This document shows, in pieces, positions 1 to 8,170 of a stretch of 64,000 nt of DNA. The notes under the pieces were generated by a model. It was not told the origin of the DNA and did no database searches. It saw nothing but the letters and a program-made list of their open reading frames with translations. Numbering within the stretch: the stretch's first letter is position 1; the number at the start of each line of letters is the position of its first letter. The DNA comes from Aurantibacillus circumpalustris (GTDB taxonomy: Bacteria; Bacteroidota; Bacteroidia; B-17B0; Aurantibacillaceae): the NCBI RefSeq assembly GCF_029625215.1, contig NZ_CP121197.1, positions 3,162,001 to 3,226,000 on the forward strand. The letters are read 5' to 3'. Both the position numbers and the translations under genes were made by a program.

Positions 1-254
1 AAGTCATTCAAAAAATAAATTACCATGCAAATTCTGACGATTTTGTTTTTGATAATCAAATGATTTCGCAAATTTTTTATGCAGGCTTTGATATTGCAGA
101 GGTAACCTGTCCTACTAAGTATTTTCCTGAAGCTAGTTCAATTAATTTCAGGAGAAGTATGAAATATGGAATTGGAGTATTAGGAGTGTCTTTTAGACAT
201 TTTTTTAACCGTATTGGTCTAATGAATTCTGAAATATACAAAACCAAAAACTAA
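1..254 (+). CDS. Glycosyltransferase family 2, C-terminal fragment
   Basis: The reading frame is open from the window edge (codons in phase from base 3) to TAA at 252-254, giving about 83 residues, so the 5' part lies outside. The visible part contains DNQMISQIFYAGFDIAEV and later TKYFPEASSINFRRS, which resemble the C-terminal part of GT-A fold family 2 glycosyltransferases of the dolichol-phosphate-sugar-synthase type: the product region that selects the sugar donor, then an amphipathic end. No membrane segment is visible in this piece. The next gene starts 5 bp after the stop, so the two may be co-transcribed. The family call is by resemblance to familiar Bacteroidota proteins and the donor sugar cannot be told. 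Confidence 0.6.
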   Translation, partial: VIQKINYHANSDDFVFDNQMISQIFYAGFDIAEVTCPTKYFPEASSINFRRSMKYGIGVLGVSFRHFFNRIGLMNSEIYKTKN

Positions 255-259
255 TTAAA

Positions 260-931
260 ATGGCTATTTATCGTTTTAAAGTTTTTCTTGAAGATAATGA
301 AGATGTTTTTAGGGACATTGATATTAAAGCGGCACAAAACTTCGAACAATTTCATACCATAATTCAAGAAGCTTTTAAATTTGATTCAAAACATGCTTCT
401 GCATTCTTTGTAAGTGATGATTATTGGCGCAAAGGCCAGGAAATTACTTTGAGAAAAGAAGATTTACCGCTTGAAGAAGAAGAAATTCGAAAAAATGTAG
501 ATCCTAAGAAGTTAATGTCTGAGACAAAAATTGCAAAATTTATTGAGCAACCGCATCAACGATTTGTTTACGTTTTTGATCCTATTGTTCAATGGACTTT
601 TTTATTGGAAATGATTAAGATCGTCGAAGACAATCCAAAAATCACTTATCCAAGTATTGTAAAAAGTTATGGCACCGCTCCAAAACAATACAAACAAGTT
701 AATGTGGCTAAGGAAGAGTTAAGTCCTGATATGGCAATGGCTGGTTTACTAGATGATTTGAATGTGGAAGATGAAGAAGTGTACAAAACTTTGGATACAG
801 GTGAAGAGGCTGTTGAAGAAGATGATATAAACAGTCTTGAAGGTGAAGAAGGTGAAGAAGAATCTGAAGACGATTCGGAAGATGGAGAAGGAAGCAGTGA
901 TTATGGTTTTGATGCAGAGACAGAGGATTAA
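260..931 (+). CDS. Plasmid pRiA4b ORF-3 family-like protein with acidic tail
   Basis: A 223-residue soluble protein. Residues 1 to about 150 (starting MAIYRFKVFLEDNEDVFRDI, then FEQFHTIIQEAFKFDS and later FVYVFDP) match the pattern of the pRiA4b ORF-3-like domain (IS1096 TnpR-type), whose biochemical role is unknown. From about residue 170 the chain is almost wholly Glu/Asp/Ser/Gly, a disordered acidic tail. Such chromosomal copies are common in Bacteroidota without a nearby transposon, and none is seen here. ATG at 260 follows the upstream glycosyltransferase stop by 5 bp. It converges on the gene that ends at 937. The family is fairly clear, the function is not. Confidence 0.7.
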   Translation: MAIYRFKVFLEDNEDVFRDIDIKAAQNFEQFHTIIQEAFKFDSKHASAFFVSDDYWRKGQEITLRKEDLPLEEEEIRKNVDPKKLMSETKIAKFIEQPHQRFVYVFDPIVQWTFLLEMIKIVEDNPKITYPSIVKSYGTAPKQYKQVNVAKEELSPDMAMAGLLDDLNVEDEEVYKTLDTGEEAVEEDDINSLEGEEGEEESEDDSEDGEGSSDYGFDAETED

Positions 932-936
932 TTAGA

Positions 937-1464
937 TTATTCTCCCGTGTCTTTCTTATTTAAATCCTGATAATTTATAGTTAAAACTTTTAGATAAGTA
1001 CTCTCTTTTATTCTCAGTTGTTTTTTTTCTAATTGCTTTATTAAATAGCCCGTAACAACTAGTGCCGCTGATATGTATGCAGCTTTTGCATCTAATGCAG
1101 GTTGATCGCCAATAATAATATTGTTTATGGTATTCAGCGAGAAAAAAACAACTCCACCTGCAATAAAAATAAAACTAACAGATGAGACTAGATGATTGTT
1201 TTTGTTTACCCTTAAAGCTTTCAACTGATTCCATTTAACTTCTATGTCGTTAGCAAATACAAGAGTGCTATCACTCATAGCAATAAGTTTTGCCTTATGA
1301 AAAATAAACTGGCCTTTTAATTTATATTCTAAAACTTCATTTATAAAAATGTCATAACTTTTTGGATTATTGAAAGAAGTATTGGTTACACGGAGAAATG
1401 TTTGCGAATGAAGTAAACACTGAGCGAAAAGTAGAAAAAAAGACAAGCGGCATTTAATTTTCAT
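937..1464 (-). CDS. Hypothetical exported/membrane protein, two TM segments
   Basis: A 175-residue protein not recognised as a named family. It starts with a signal peptide (LSFFLLFAQCLLHSQ, likely cleaved near residue 20). A soluble stretch follows (about 22-90) that includes LIAMSDSTLVFANDIEVKW, then two hydrophobic helices at about 94-113 and 127-143 and a basic C-terminal end. The fold of the soluble part resembles small envelope proteins frequent in Bacteroidota, but I would not assign a role. The ATG at 1462-1464 lies 5 nt after an exact TAAATTTG box on the same strand, which supports this start and predicts an almost leaderless transcript. Confidence 0.65.
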   Translation of the reverse strand: MKIKCRLSFFLLFAQCLLHSQTFLRVTNTSFNNPKSYDIFINEVLEYKLKGQFIFHKAKLIAMSDSTLVFANDIEVKWNQLKALRVNKNNHLVSSVSFIFIAGGVVFFSLNTINNIIIGDQPALDAKAAYISAALVVTGYLIKQLEKKQLRIKESTYLKVLTINYQDLNKKDTGE

Positions 1465-1469
1465 ATAGA

Positions 1470-1477
1470 CAAATTTA
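1470..1477 (-). promoter_or_regulatory. Bacteroidota -7 box (TAAATTTG), near-leaderless
   Basis: The minus strand reads TAAATTTG, an exact match to TAnnTTTG. Only 5 nt separate it from the ATG of the 937-1464 gene. No good -33 TTG sits at the usual 17-23 nt spacing, so the assignment rests on the -7 box and on the recurrence of the arrangement in this window. Confidence 0.5.
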
Positions 1478-1591
1478 CATAAATCTATACCAAGTTATCT
1501 ATTTAAACAAAGTTCCATGTATTTGGATTTTAGCCCCCTACTCCTCTATCTTTAAATAAAATCCTTTTAATAATTTGAAAACTTTTTTTGT

Positions 1592-1599
1592 TATCTTTA
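1592..1599 (+). promoter_or_regulatory. Possible -7 box (TATCTTTA)
   Basis: TATCTTTA differs from TAnnTTTG only at the last base and lies 15 nt before the ATG at 1615. It lies downstream of the upstream in-frame TTG at 1588, which argues for the later start. Confidence 0.3.
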
Positions 1600-1614
1600 A
1601 TAAACCTTAACCCA

Positions 1615-2586
1615 ATGAGAAATTTTAAAATTATCGCACCCTGGACATTTAACTTCTTTCTGAAACAAAGAGAATTAACCATAAAAAAAACACAATTAAT
1701 TAAACCATTACTGCCATTCTCAGTTGTTTTTGTTATGGCATTTACCAGTACGACAGCTCAAATCACTTTGGTTCTGCAGCCTGGACCTGAAGATGGATTC
1801 GATACACCGATTGGTTTCTATACTCCACAGAATTATTCTATAATGAATTTTAGTTTTATGTCAGAGCTTCTTGCCAAGGCTCTAACAGTTGGCGGAGACT
1901 GTTCTGTTGCTCGTAGCTTACTGCGTTTTGATTTATCGGCTATACCCGTTAGTGCCGTCATTCTTTCAGCTAATCTTACTCTATATTCTGTTTCCAACGT
2001 TAATCCTCCTCATAGTGGTAGTAATTCCAGCTATATTCGTCGCGTCACATCCAGTTGGACCAACAGCCTAGTTACTTGGAATACCGAACCAAATAATACT
2101 TCTGTAGATCAGGCCACGCTGGCACAAAGTATGTCTTCCACTCAGGACTATAACGTTGATGTCACAGCGATGGTGAGTCACATGACAGCCAATCCTCAAA
2201 CAAACTACGGTTTTGAATTAGGACTCTTTAATGAAAGCTGCGGCAAAATTTTAACTTTTGGATCTTCTAAGAATAGTAATCAAGCCAAAAGACCAAAACT
2301 AGTAGTGCAATATTCTTTACTCAATGTTGCTATCAATGAAAATAAATTGTCACAAGCCACTAGTATTTATCCCAATCCTTCAAGTGGAAAAATTCATGTT
2401 CGATCAAGTGAAGGCGATTTAAGATTAGAATTGTATAACTTAATGTCCGGTCTGGTACTAGTAAAAGAAGTTTGTGAGCCTAATCAACAAATAGACATTA
2501 GTCATCTGCCTACGGGGGTTTATATCTACAAAACCACGTCGTTTAAGGGGCAGAACACTGCTGGGAAAATTATCGTAGTTAACTAA
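1615..2586 (+). CDS. DNRLRE-domain protein with T9SS type A sorting domain
   Basis: A 323-residue secreted protein if started at ATG 1615; an upstream TTG at 1588 is possible but lies before the likely promoter. A long basic n-region precedes a hydrophobic segment ending TSTTAQ (about residue 50), typical of Sec signal peptides here. Residues of about 55-240 form a DNRLRE/CBM96-like beta-sandwich (RSLLRFDLSAIP, SANLTLYS, VTWNTEP), a domain seen in cell-surface and carbohydrate-binding proteins. The last 75 residues are a T9SS type A sorting domain (IYPNPSSGKIHVRSS, PTGVYIYK, KIIVVN), so the protein should cross the outer membrane by T9SS and be cleaved. Its binding target is unknown. Confidence 0.8.
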   Translation: MRNFKIIAPWTFNFFLKQRELTIKKTQLIKPLLPFSVVFVMAFTSTTAQITLVLQPGPEDGFDTPIGFYTPQNYSIMNFSFMSELLAKALTVGGDCSVARSLLRFDLSAIPVSAVILSANLTLYSVSNVNPPHSGSNSSYIRRVTSSWTNSLVTWNTEPNNTSVDQATLAQSMSSTQDYNVDVTAMVSHMTANPQTNYGFELGLFNESCGKILTFGSSKNSNQAKRPKLVVQYSLLNVAINENKLSQATSIYPNPSSGKIHVRSSEGDLRLELYNLMSGLVLVKEVCEPNQQIDISHLPTGVYIYKTTSFKGQNTAGKIIVVN

Positions 2587-2605
2587 ATAATAACTTATCC
2601 TCAGT

Positions 2606-4072
2606 TTACTTAATTAATTTAAATTTCCTGAACACTTTATTTACTTCTTCAATTGTATTGTATTTTATGTTCATTACCGAAAAGACTATTCCGGTGAATG
2701 AACAGCCTATTGCAGCTGTAATAAATGGATGTAATGAATTTGGCATCAAAAATAAAACAAGTGAAATCACTAAAATGGATGCCAAAATAAAACCGGTGTG
2801 TTTTGAAAAAGGCTGCATTTTAAATCTAATAAGGATATAAATATACTTAAGTAAGTTAAATGTTGCTATTGCAATAAGCGTGCTCATTGCAGCGCCAGAA
2901 ATACCGTATAAACTTATCAAAGTATTGTTTGCAATAAATGCTACCAGAATTAAGGCGAATAAGAATAAAGAAGCGACAAAATACTTGTGTGAATATAAAA
3001 TTACAGAGGAATTAACGCCTGTTAAAAGATTAAAAAGTGAGGAAAATGAAATTATAAAAAAGGCAGTTTTTCCTTGCAAATACTCCGCTGGCAAAAATAA
3101 AAAAATAAGGTCGATACTTGACCAAAGAATACAAAATAGAAATCCGCCAACAAAAAACATATACCGACTGCTCATTTCATAGATCTTAGCAACTTCTTTG
3201 ACATCATTGATACTCCAAGCCGAAGCAATTTTTGGCTGAGCAATACGATCAAGACTATTAAATGGAATTTCCATAATGGCACAAATCATGACACAGGTTG
3301 CATAAACGCCCACCAGATTTTCATTCAAAAAATGCCCGATCATTAATTGGTCAATAAATTTAATACCTAAAGAGGCAAATGCTGTTAACATCATTAACAG
3401 TGCAAAGAAGATAATTTCTTTGAGTGGCAGGGTTTTGTAAAACTTCCAGTTAATTCTAAAAGAAACAGCCTTGCTTCTAACTAAATAAAACAACAATAAG
3501 ATTAATTGAACTAAAAAGACACCTATGTATGATAAAACAAGCGTGTGCTTGTCGATAATTTCATAATGATAAATTATTATTAAAAAGAGCTGACCTAATC
3601 TCGTAAATATGTCGGTTAAAAAAACGGTAATAGTTGTTTTAAAAAGAGAAACTGAATAAACTGAATACAATGAAATGAGAGAAAGAATAAATGCAAATAT
3701 GAGTGCTTCATTAAAGTAAACAGGAAATTCAGCAGACTTTTTGTAATAATCGACAAAAAAATATTTATTTAAATACAAAAGAGAGGCGATAACCGAAGCT
3801 CCCAAAGATGCTACGAGTAATAATAAAGCGAATAAGCCATTATGAGTTTTGCTTTCGTTTTTAATTTTAGGGAAGAATTTCATGGTGACACTACCAAAGC
3901 CAAAAGGCATAATGATGGCTGCCATCCATGAAAACGAGTAAAGTAATCTCAGTAAGCCAATATCAGCTGAAGAAATTAAATGAGGCTGTATGTAGATGAT
4001 TAAAAAACCAATCCCAGCACCAACGTAACTCAGTATGGTATTGTTAATACTTTGTTTTTTTATCTCACCCAT
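2606..4072 (-). CDS. Oligosaccharide flippase family protein (Wzx/MOP superfamily)
   Basis: A 488-residue integral membrane protein with about 14 predicted helices spread over its length, from ILSYVGAGIGFLIIYIQ near the N terminus to the helices before IKYNTIEEVNKVFRKF at the end. The length and topology fit the polysaccharide biosynthesis/lipid-linked oligosaccharide flippase branch of the MOP superfamily, which moves undecaprenyl-linked sugars across the inner membrane. The motif region FASLGIKFIDQLMIGHFL is typical of these transporters. The FkbM methyltransferase gene lies 42 bp upstream on the same strand, so both probably belong to a surface-glycan unit. The substrate cannot be predicted. 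Confidence 0.85.
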   Translation of the reverse strand: MGEIKKQSINNTILSYVGAGIGFLIIYIQPHLISSADIGLLRLLYSFSWMAAIIMPFGFGSVTMKFFPKIKNESKTHNGLFALLLLVASLGASVIASLLYLNKYFFVDYYKKSAEFPVYFNEALIFAFILSLISLYSVYSVSLFKTTITVFLTDIFTRLGQLFLIIIYHYEIIDKHTLVLSYIGVFLVQLILLLFYLVRSKAVSFRINWKFYKTLPLKEIIFFALLMMLTAFASLGIKFIDQLMIGHFLNENLVGVYATCVMICAIMEIPFNSLDRIAQPKIASAWSINDVKEVAKIYEMSSRYMFFVGGFLFCILWSSIDLIFLFLPAEYLQGKTAFFIISFSSLFNLLTGVNSSVILYSHKYFVASLFLFALILVAFIANNTLISLYGISGAAMSTLIAIATFNLLKYIYILIRFKMQPFSKHTGFILASILVISLVLFLMPNSLHPFITAAIGCSFTGIVFSVMNIKYNTIEEVNKVFRKFKLIK

Positions 4073-4114
4073 TCAATTTTCTCTTTCAAGAGATGTTAGA
4101 TATAATTTCAGAAA

Positions 4115-5014
4115 TTAAATAATAAATTTTTCAATAAGTACTTTTCTCTCCTTTGGCACCAAATAATAGTCAACGTATTCAGTGGTATTATTTAGGAAAG
4201 ATTCGACTTGTTTCAAGCCTTGATTTGTGGCTCTGTAGTAGAGATAATCGTACTTTCTAAGAATGGCATCTATTTCGTTCTCAATTTGATTTTTAAGAAT
4301 TTCACATTGAATTATTGGTCGGTGTTCACTCAAAACTAAATGCGAACCAGATAATACATGATGTTCATTCGCTTCCGTATCAAGCTTAATAAGATCAATT
4401 TTCAGGGTTCCTAAGTTTTCCTTCACAAAATTATCAAGCGTGTCAATCTGAACTTCAAAATTAACCTTGCTCCTATCACCAGACTGGGCCTGACTTAAAC
4501 CACCATCCCCAGTTAATTGAGGCATGTCTTTAAATTTTGGATTTACGATTGAGTAAAAAGTCGTTGAACCCTTTTCAGCAGAAAGTGCAAGTTGTTGTGG
4601 CTTAATATTCGTGAAGTTATTTATTAGAATATTTTCCTTAAGATAATTAAAGGCTGAAGGCATTGGTTCAAAAGCGTAAACGACAATGTTTGTATTTTTA
4701 ATACTGCTTGCTAGCAACGAATAATAACCAATGTTGGAGCCGATATCGAAAAAAACACTTGAATTTTTTACAACTTCGCAAAAGATTTTAACGGAGTTAA
4801 ATTCGAACCCCTCCACGTTATCCCAAAAAACCTTTTTTGAGAACCAACTTGTTGGATTGGTTGATACTTTAAACTGTTTTATGTTATTTCCTTTGACAGA
4901 AAAAATGCCATTCACAGGAAATTTAAGATTGTCGGGAATTATTTTTGAAAAAGGCTTTAAACAAGTTCTTAGAAAACTATTTATACTTTTGTTGTAAATT
5001 ATCGAAAATTTCAT
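4115..5014 (-). CDS. FkbM family SAM-dependent methyltransferase
   Basis: A 299-residue Rossmann-fold methyltransferase. Motif I, VFFDIGSNIGYYSLLAS, lies at about residues 87-103; an acidic end of strand 2 is in YAFEPMPSAF (113-122); IDLIKLDTEANEHHVLSG (206-223) is the FkbM signature strand with the catalytic-site Asp/Glu. The family O-methylates sugars and polyketides; next to a flippase and a GT4 gene it most likely methylates a glycan. Its ATG (5012-5014) is only 2 bp from the ATG of the divergent GT4 gene (5017), so its promoter must lie inside that neighbour. No clean TAnnTTTG was found for it. Confidence 0.85.
   Translation of the reverse strand: MKFSIIYNKSINSFLRTCLKPFSKIIPDNLKFPVNGIFSVKGNNIKQFKVSTNPTSWFSKKVFWDNVEGFEFNSVKIFCEVVKNSSVFFDIGSNIGYYSLLASSIKNTNIVVYAFEPMPSAFNYLKENILINNFTNIKPQQLALSAEKGSTTFYSIVNPKFKDMPQLTGDGGLSQAQSGDRSKVNFEVQIDTLDNFVKENLGTLKIDLIKLDTEANEHHVLSGSHLVLSEHRPIIQCEILKNQIENEIDAILRKYDYLYYRATNQGLKQVESFLNNTTEYVDYYLVPKERKVLIEKFII
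4984..4991 (+). promoter_or_regulatory. -7 box (TACTTTTG) for the GT4 gene
   Basis: TACTTTTG is an exact TAnnTTTG match, 25 nt before ATG 5017 and inside the first codons of the divergent FkbM gene. It lies downstream of the alternative in-frame start at 4945, which argues that translation begins at 5017. The -33 element is not clear. Confidence 0.5.
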
Positions 5015-5016
5015 TT

Positions 5017-6144
5017 ATGAGCTCAAACTCTGTTTTGTTTTTAACTTATTGGTACCCAAACAAAAATAACAAAAGTTTTGGGATATTTGTAAAAAGGCAC
5101 GCACACGCTGCAAATCTTTATATTAATACTGTGGTTCTTTCCTTAAATATTGCTAAAGGAAGTTCTTTTTTTGAAAAAAACATTATTGTTTTTAAAGATG
5201 AAAAAGGCGTTGAAACCCATCAAATTGATTTAAACTCAAAGTATTATAAACTGCTTTATGTTCTTTTGCCATTACACTATTTTATTTTAAAAAGATACCT
5301 AAAACTAACACTCAATAAACAGCATACATTTGATACAATTCATTCTAATGTTATTTTCCCTTGTGGTATAGTTGGTCAAAAATTAGCAACGAAATTCGGT
5401 TTAAAACATGTTATTACAGAGCACTGGACAAAAATAGATAAATTTTTTAGAGTTAGTTTATATTCTTATTCTGGAAAAAAGGTATTAAATAAGGCCAATG
5501 CTTTAACATGTGTGTCTCAACAGTTGAAAGATACTTTAAAAACGCACACTATAAATCATAAAATCTCAATCATTCCAAATGTAATTGAATCGAGCGAATT
5601 TTATTACGATCCCACAATTAACAAGAACGATGTTTTTACATTTATAGCCGTTGCTAACTGGGGACAACATAAGAATCCTTTTTATTTTTTGGATGCTCTA
5701 CAAGAACTACTGATCACAGAAAAAATTACAAATTTCAAAGTTGTTTTAATCGGTGACGGAGAGCAAACTGAAAAAATTAGAAAAAAAAAATATGATTTTC
5801 AAATCGAATTCAAGGGGATCATTGCCAGTAAAGAAGTTAAAACCGAGCTAAGTAAAAGTCACATTTTTTTACATGGATCTGATTTTGAAACATTCTCAAT
5901 AGTAATGGCCGAAGCTTTAATGTGTGGTTTACCTTCTGTTTTGAGTCCGGTAGGTATTGCAAAAGATGTTATAAATAAGGATAATGGCTTTGTAACAAAC
6001 AATACTGTCAGTGATTGGAAGGAGAAAATTTATCTCTGTTACACGACTAAGTACGATAACCAATTAATTTCAGAACAATTAAAAAATAAATTTGATCTTA
6101 AAGCTGTCGGCACTCAATTTAAAAAACTGTATGAAGATTTGTGA
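5017..6144 (+). CDS. Glycosyltransferase family 4 (GT-B fold)
   Basis: 375 residues from ATG 5017 (MSSNSVLFLTYWYPNKNNKS). The N-terminal Rossmann domain has the FGIFVKRHAHAA loop and NVIFPCGIVGQKLA. The second domain has IPNVIESSEFYYDP, FTFIAVANWGQHKNP and the nucleotide-sugar site HGSDFETFSIVMAEALMCG, the E-x7-E-like retaining-GT4 signature. It probably adds a hexose or related sugar to a lipid-linked or surface glycan in the cytoplasm. An in-frame start at 4945 would add 24 residues but would lie before the -7 box and overlap the FkbM coding region, so 5017 is preferred. Confidence 0.85.
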   Translation: MSSNSVLFLTYWYPNKNNKSFGIFVKRHAHAANLYINTVVLSLNIAKGSSFFEKNIIVFKDEKGVETHQIDLNSKYYKLLYVLLPLHYFILKRYLKLTLNKQHTFDTIHSNVIFPCGIVGQKLATKFGLKHVITEHWTKIDKFFRVSLYSYSGKKVLNKANALTCVSQQLKDTLKTHTINHKISIIPNVIESSEFYYDPTINKNDVFTFIAVANWGQHKNPFYFLDALQELLITEKITNFKVVLIGDGEQTEKIRKKKYDFQIEFKGIIASKEVKTELSKSHIFLHGSDFETFSIVMAEALMCGLPSVLSPVGIAKDVINKDNGFVTNNTVSDWKEKIYLCYTTKYDNQLISEQLKNKFDLKAVGTQFKKLYEDL

Positions 6145-6227
6145 TTAGATTTTAGATCCTTTAAGAATAAAAAAACTCTCTGTTAAGCGCAATGAAATGT
6201 TTCAATCTATTTAAATAGCTTATTTTT

Positions 6228-6527
6228 TTAATTGAGTATAAGATCAGGTAAAGCCTTATGAGCGGCGTCATGAAAAGCAAGTTCATGAATAATCACTTTT
6301 ACTTCTTTTATAATAGGAAAACTATTTAAACGATTCCTCACTTCTTTTTCACTATTGGCAGAAATAAAAACCCAAACGTTTTTTCTTTCCATGTCTAAAG
6401 AGTAGCTAATTATAATTTGCCTTTCGAGAAGCTCATTAATATGATTTCTTTGTTTTTGTATGAGGTCATAAAAAGCTTGGGAAAAAACATCGGGTAAAGT
6501 GATATGTACTAGGTATATATCTTTCAT
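6228..6527 (-). CDS. Small muconolactone-isomerase-like (ferredoxin-fold) protein
   Basis: 99 residues from ATG 6527 (MKDIYLVHITLP). The pattern of one strand, helix (AFYDLIQKQRNHINELLER), two strands (IISYSLDMERKNVWVFISA), helix (EKEVRNRLNSFP) and a last strand (VKVIIHELAFHD) fits the dimeric alpha/beta-barrel fold of muconolactone isomerase-like proteins. No aromatic-degradation genes are near, so the enzymatic role is open. A TTG at 6534-6536 would give three more residues, but that codon is part of the -7 box TATATTTG at 6534-6541, so the ATG is the better start, 6 nt after the box. Confidence 0.6.
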   Translation of the reverse strand: MKDIYLVHITLPDVFSQAFYDLIQKQRNHINELLERQIIISYSLDMERKNVWVFISANSEKEVRNRLNSFPIIKEVKVIIHELAFHDAAHKALPDLILN

Positions 6528-6533
6528 CTTAAT

Positions 6534-6541
6534 CAAATATA
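6534..6541 (-). promoter_or_regulatory. -7 box (TATATTTG), near-leaderless
   Basis: An exact TAnnTTTG on the minus strand, 6 nt before the ATG at 6525-6527. It rules against the alternative TTG start that overlaps the box. Confidence 0.5.
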
Positions 6542-6593
6542 AATGAAAATGTAACTCATTTTACAATTACTTTCAGATTAAGTCACTTAAAAC

Positions 6594-6622
6594 AAAAAAA
6601 CGGACTAAAAAGCCCGTTTTTA
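6594..6622 (-). terminator. Rho-independent terminator after the GIN-domain gene
   Basis: A hairpin with A-run, CGGaCT, AAAA loop, AGcCCG, T-run. Being flanked by A and T runs it works in either direction; it lies 20 bp beyond the stop of the leftward GIN-domain gene. Confidence 0.7.
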
Positions 6623-6641
6623 TAAGAAATCTTGATTCTAA

Positions 6642-8075
6642 TCAACTAAATGGTATCACGCGTATTCCTCCAGTAAAAGGATACAGGTCAGGTCCTTTGC
6701 CATATTGAAATAAAGGTGTTAAATTATATTCAGCAAAAAACATCCAGCCGCGGTAACCTAGATTAACATGTGCCTTCGCGGTAAAGGGAGTCATGTTATA
6801 GTTATCCTTTCTTACTTTTGTGAGTTCGTCTTTCCCTTGTGTTAAAACTTGTTTTGTTCTCGATGAAATTAAAAACTCACCAATTACACCAAATGCAATA
6901 TGGAATGTTTTTTTAGGATCGTTACTTGTGTTAAACTCTAATAATAAAGGAACTTGTATGTATGTATTACGCAATCTGTTTTTCTTGTAAGTGTACGTAT
7001 CAGTTGAATCTATAGTTCCCCAGGTAAAAGAACTGTCAGCATTCAAGCTTGTTTTTTTAGCAAGTTCATAGGAGTGATAATCAAATCCAAATCCGGTAAC
7101 AATTTTAAAGTTATTATCTATAATATTAAAGTTACGTTCAATCAAGTTAAATTGTAGATTAAAACTGTTTTTATAAACAACCTCCATGTATTGGTAATTA
7201 CTTGGAATGTTAACAGCTCCTGGCGAAGTCATTAAACCGTTAATACCCAAGGAAAAACCTCTCCAGTGTTTAAATTCTTCAACGGCATCGTTAGCTTTAG
7301 TTTCAGAATCTTCGCTATTTCCAATCAAAAGTATTTTTCTTTTTTTTAAGTTAAAGTACGTTGTATCTCCATCATTTTTTCCATCTTTTGCCGATACACT
7401 TTTAATTCTTGTAATGTTAGCAGCCGTGCTAGTTTCTACTGTTACATCCTTAGGATCACCTTTCACCTTAATATCACTTGCACTTGTAGCAACAGCATTT
7501 AGTTTATCTGTTACATTTACTTTTGCGCTCGCAGCTCCTGATGTAGTTAAAACAGCATCTTTAACTATTAAATTATAACTTTTTAAAGAAGCCGCTCCAG
7601 ATATTTTAGCATCCATATAATCCGCGCTACCTTCTAAAACTAAGTTACTTGCCCCTACTTCAAAGCAACTAACTTTTTTTGTTTCTAGCTTTGCGTGAAT
7701 ATCAGATGCGCCAGAAACATCAAATAGAATGGAATCAGACTTTAACGTGTTAGTAGTTTTTAACCTGGCAGCTCCTGAGGTTTCGATATTTACTAAGCCA
7801 TTGTTTTTAATGTAAATATTCATTTCTGAGTTAAAGCTGCCTTTACTTGTAATAATTAAAGTGGAATTCTCCATTTTGGTTTCGATCTTATCAAAATCAC
7901 TTTCTTTACCCTTTATTATTAAACCCACTGTATCTGAATTTGTGTAAATAACATTTACGGCACCTGACAGTTTAATTTTATCGAATTTGGAAATTGTTCT
8001 CTCTTGGCTTCTTTGTGCGTGACAGCTAATAAAACTTGAAATAAGAACGACGAGTAGTATTGAAATTTTATTCAT
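6642..8075 (-). CDS. GIN-domain (DUF2807) protein with outer-membrane beta-barrel end
   Basis: A 477-residue envelope protein. The signal peptide ends ISSFISCHAQ; Cys18 could be a lipidation site, but the lipobox is imperfect. Residues of about 25-220 are the GIN/DUF2807 parallel beta-helix-like domain, with recurring SGAA/SGAS turns (LSGAVNVIY, ETSGAARLK, DVSGASDI, KISGAASL). Residues of about 265-477 alternate hydrophobic and polar strands (FSLGINGLMTSP, LQFNLIERNFNI, HVNLGYRGWMFFAEYNL), as in an outer-membrane beta-barrel. It is the last gene of an ECF sigma / anti-sigma-like operon, starting about 95 bp after the previous gene, so it may act as the surface or signal component. A terminator follows. 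Confidence 0.75.
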   Translation of the reverse strand: MNKISILLVVLISSFISCHAQRSQERTISKFDKIKLSGAVNVIYTNSDTVGLIIKGKESDFDKIETKMENSTLIITSKGSFNSEMNIYIKNNGLVNIETSGAARLKTTNTLKSDSILFDVSGASDIHAKLETKKVSCFEVGASNLVLEGSADYMDAKISGAASLKSYNLIVKDAVLTTSGAASAKVNVTDKLNAVATSASDIKVKGDPKDVTVETSTAANITRIKSVSAKDGKNDGDTTYFNLKKRKILLIGNSEDSETKANDAVEEFKHWRGFSLGINGLMTSPGAVNIPSNYQYMEVVYKNSFNLQFNLIERNFNIIDNNFKIVTGFGFDYHSYELAKKTSLNADSSFTWGTIDSTDTYTYKKNRLRNTYIQVPLLLEFNTSNDPKKTFHIAFGVIGEFLISSRTKQVLTQGKDELTKVRKDNYNMTPFTAKAHVNLGYRGWMFFAEYNLTPLFQYGKGPDLYPFTGGIRVIPFS

Positions 8076-8170
8076 GTTATATTTTTTAATTAATTTATTT
8101 AATTTGTAACAACGTTGTTGGTTTATTTAAGAGTAAGACGGAGATGCAATTAAAAAGTTACAGACTTAAA

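Noticed and set aside
260-931. Evidence of a plasmid or IS1096-like transposon from the pRiA4b ORF-3 match
   Set aside because: No transposase, inverted ends or change in composition is seen; such copies are common in Bacteroidota chromosomes.
6534-6536. TTG start of the small muconolactone-isomerase-like gene
   Set aside because: The codon is part of the -7 box; ATG 6527 follows at the usual gap.
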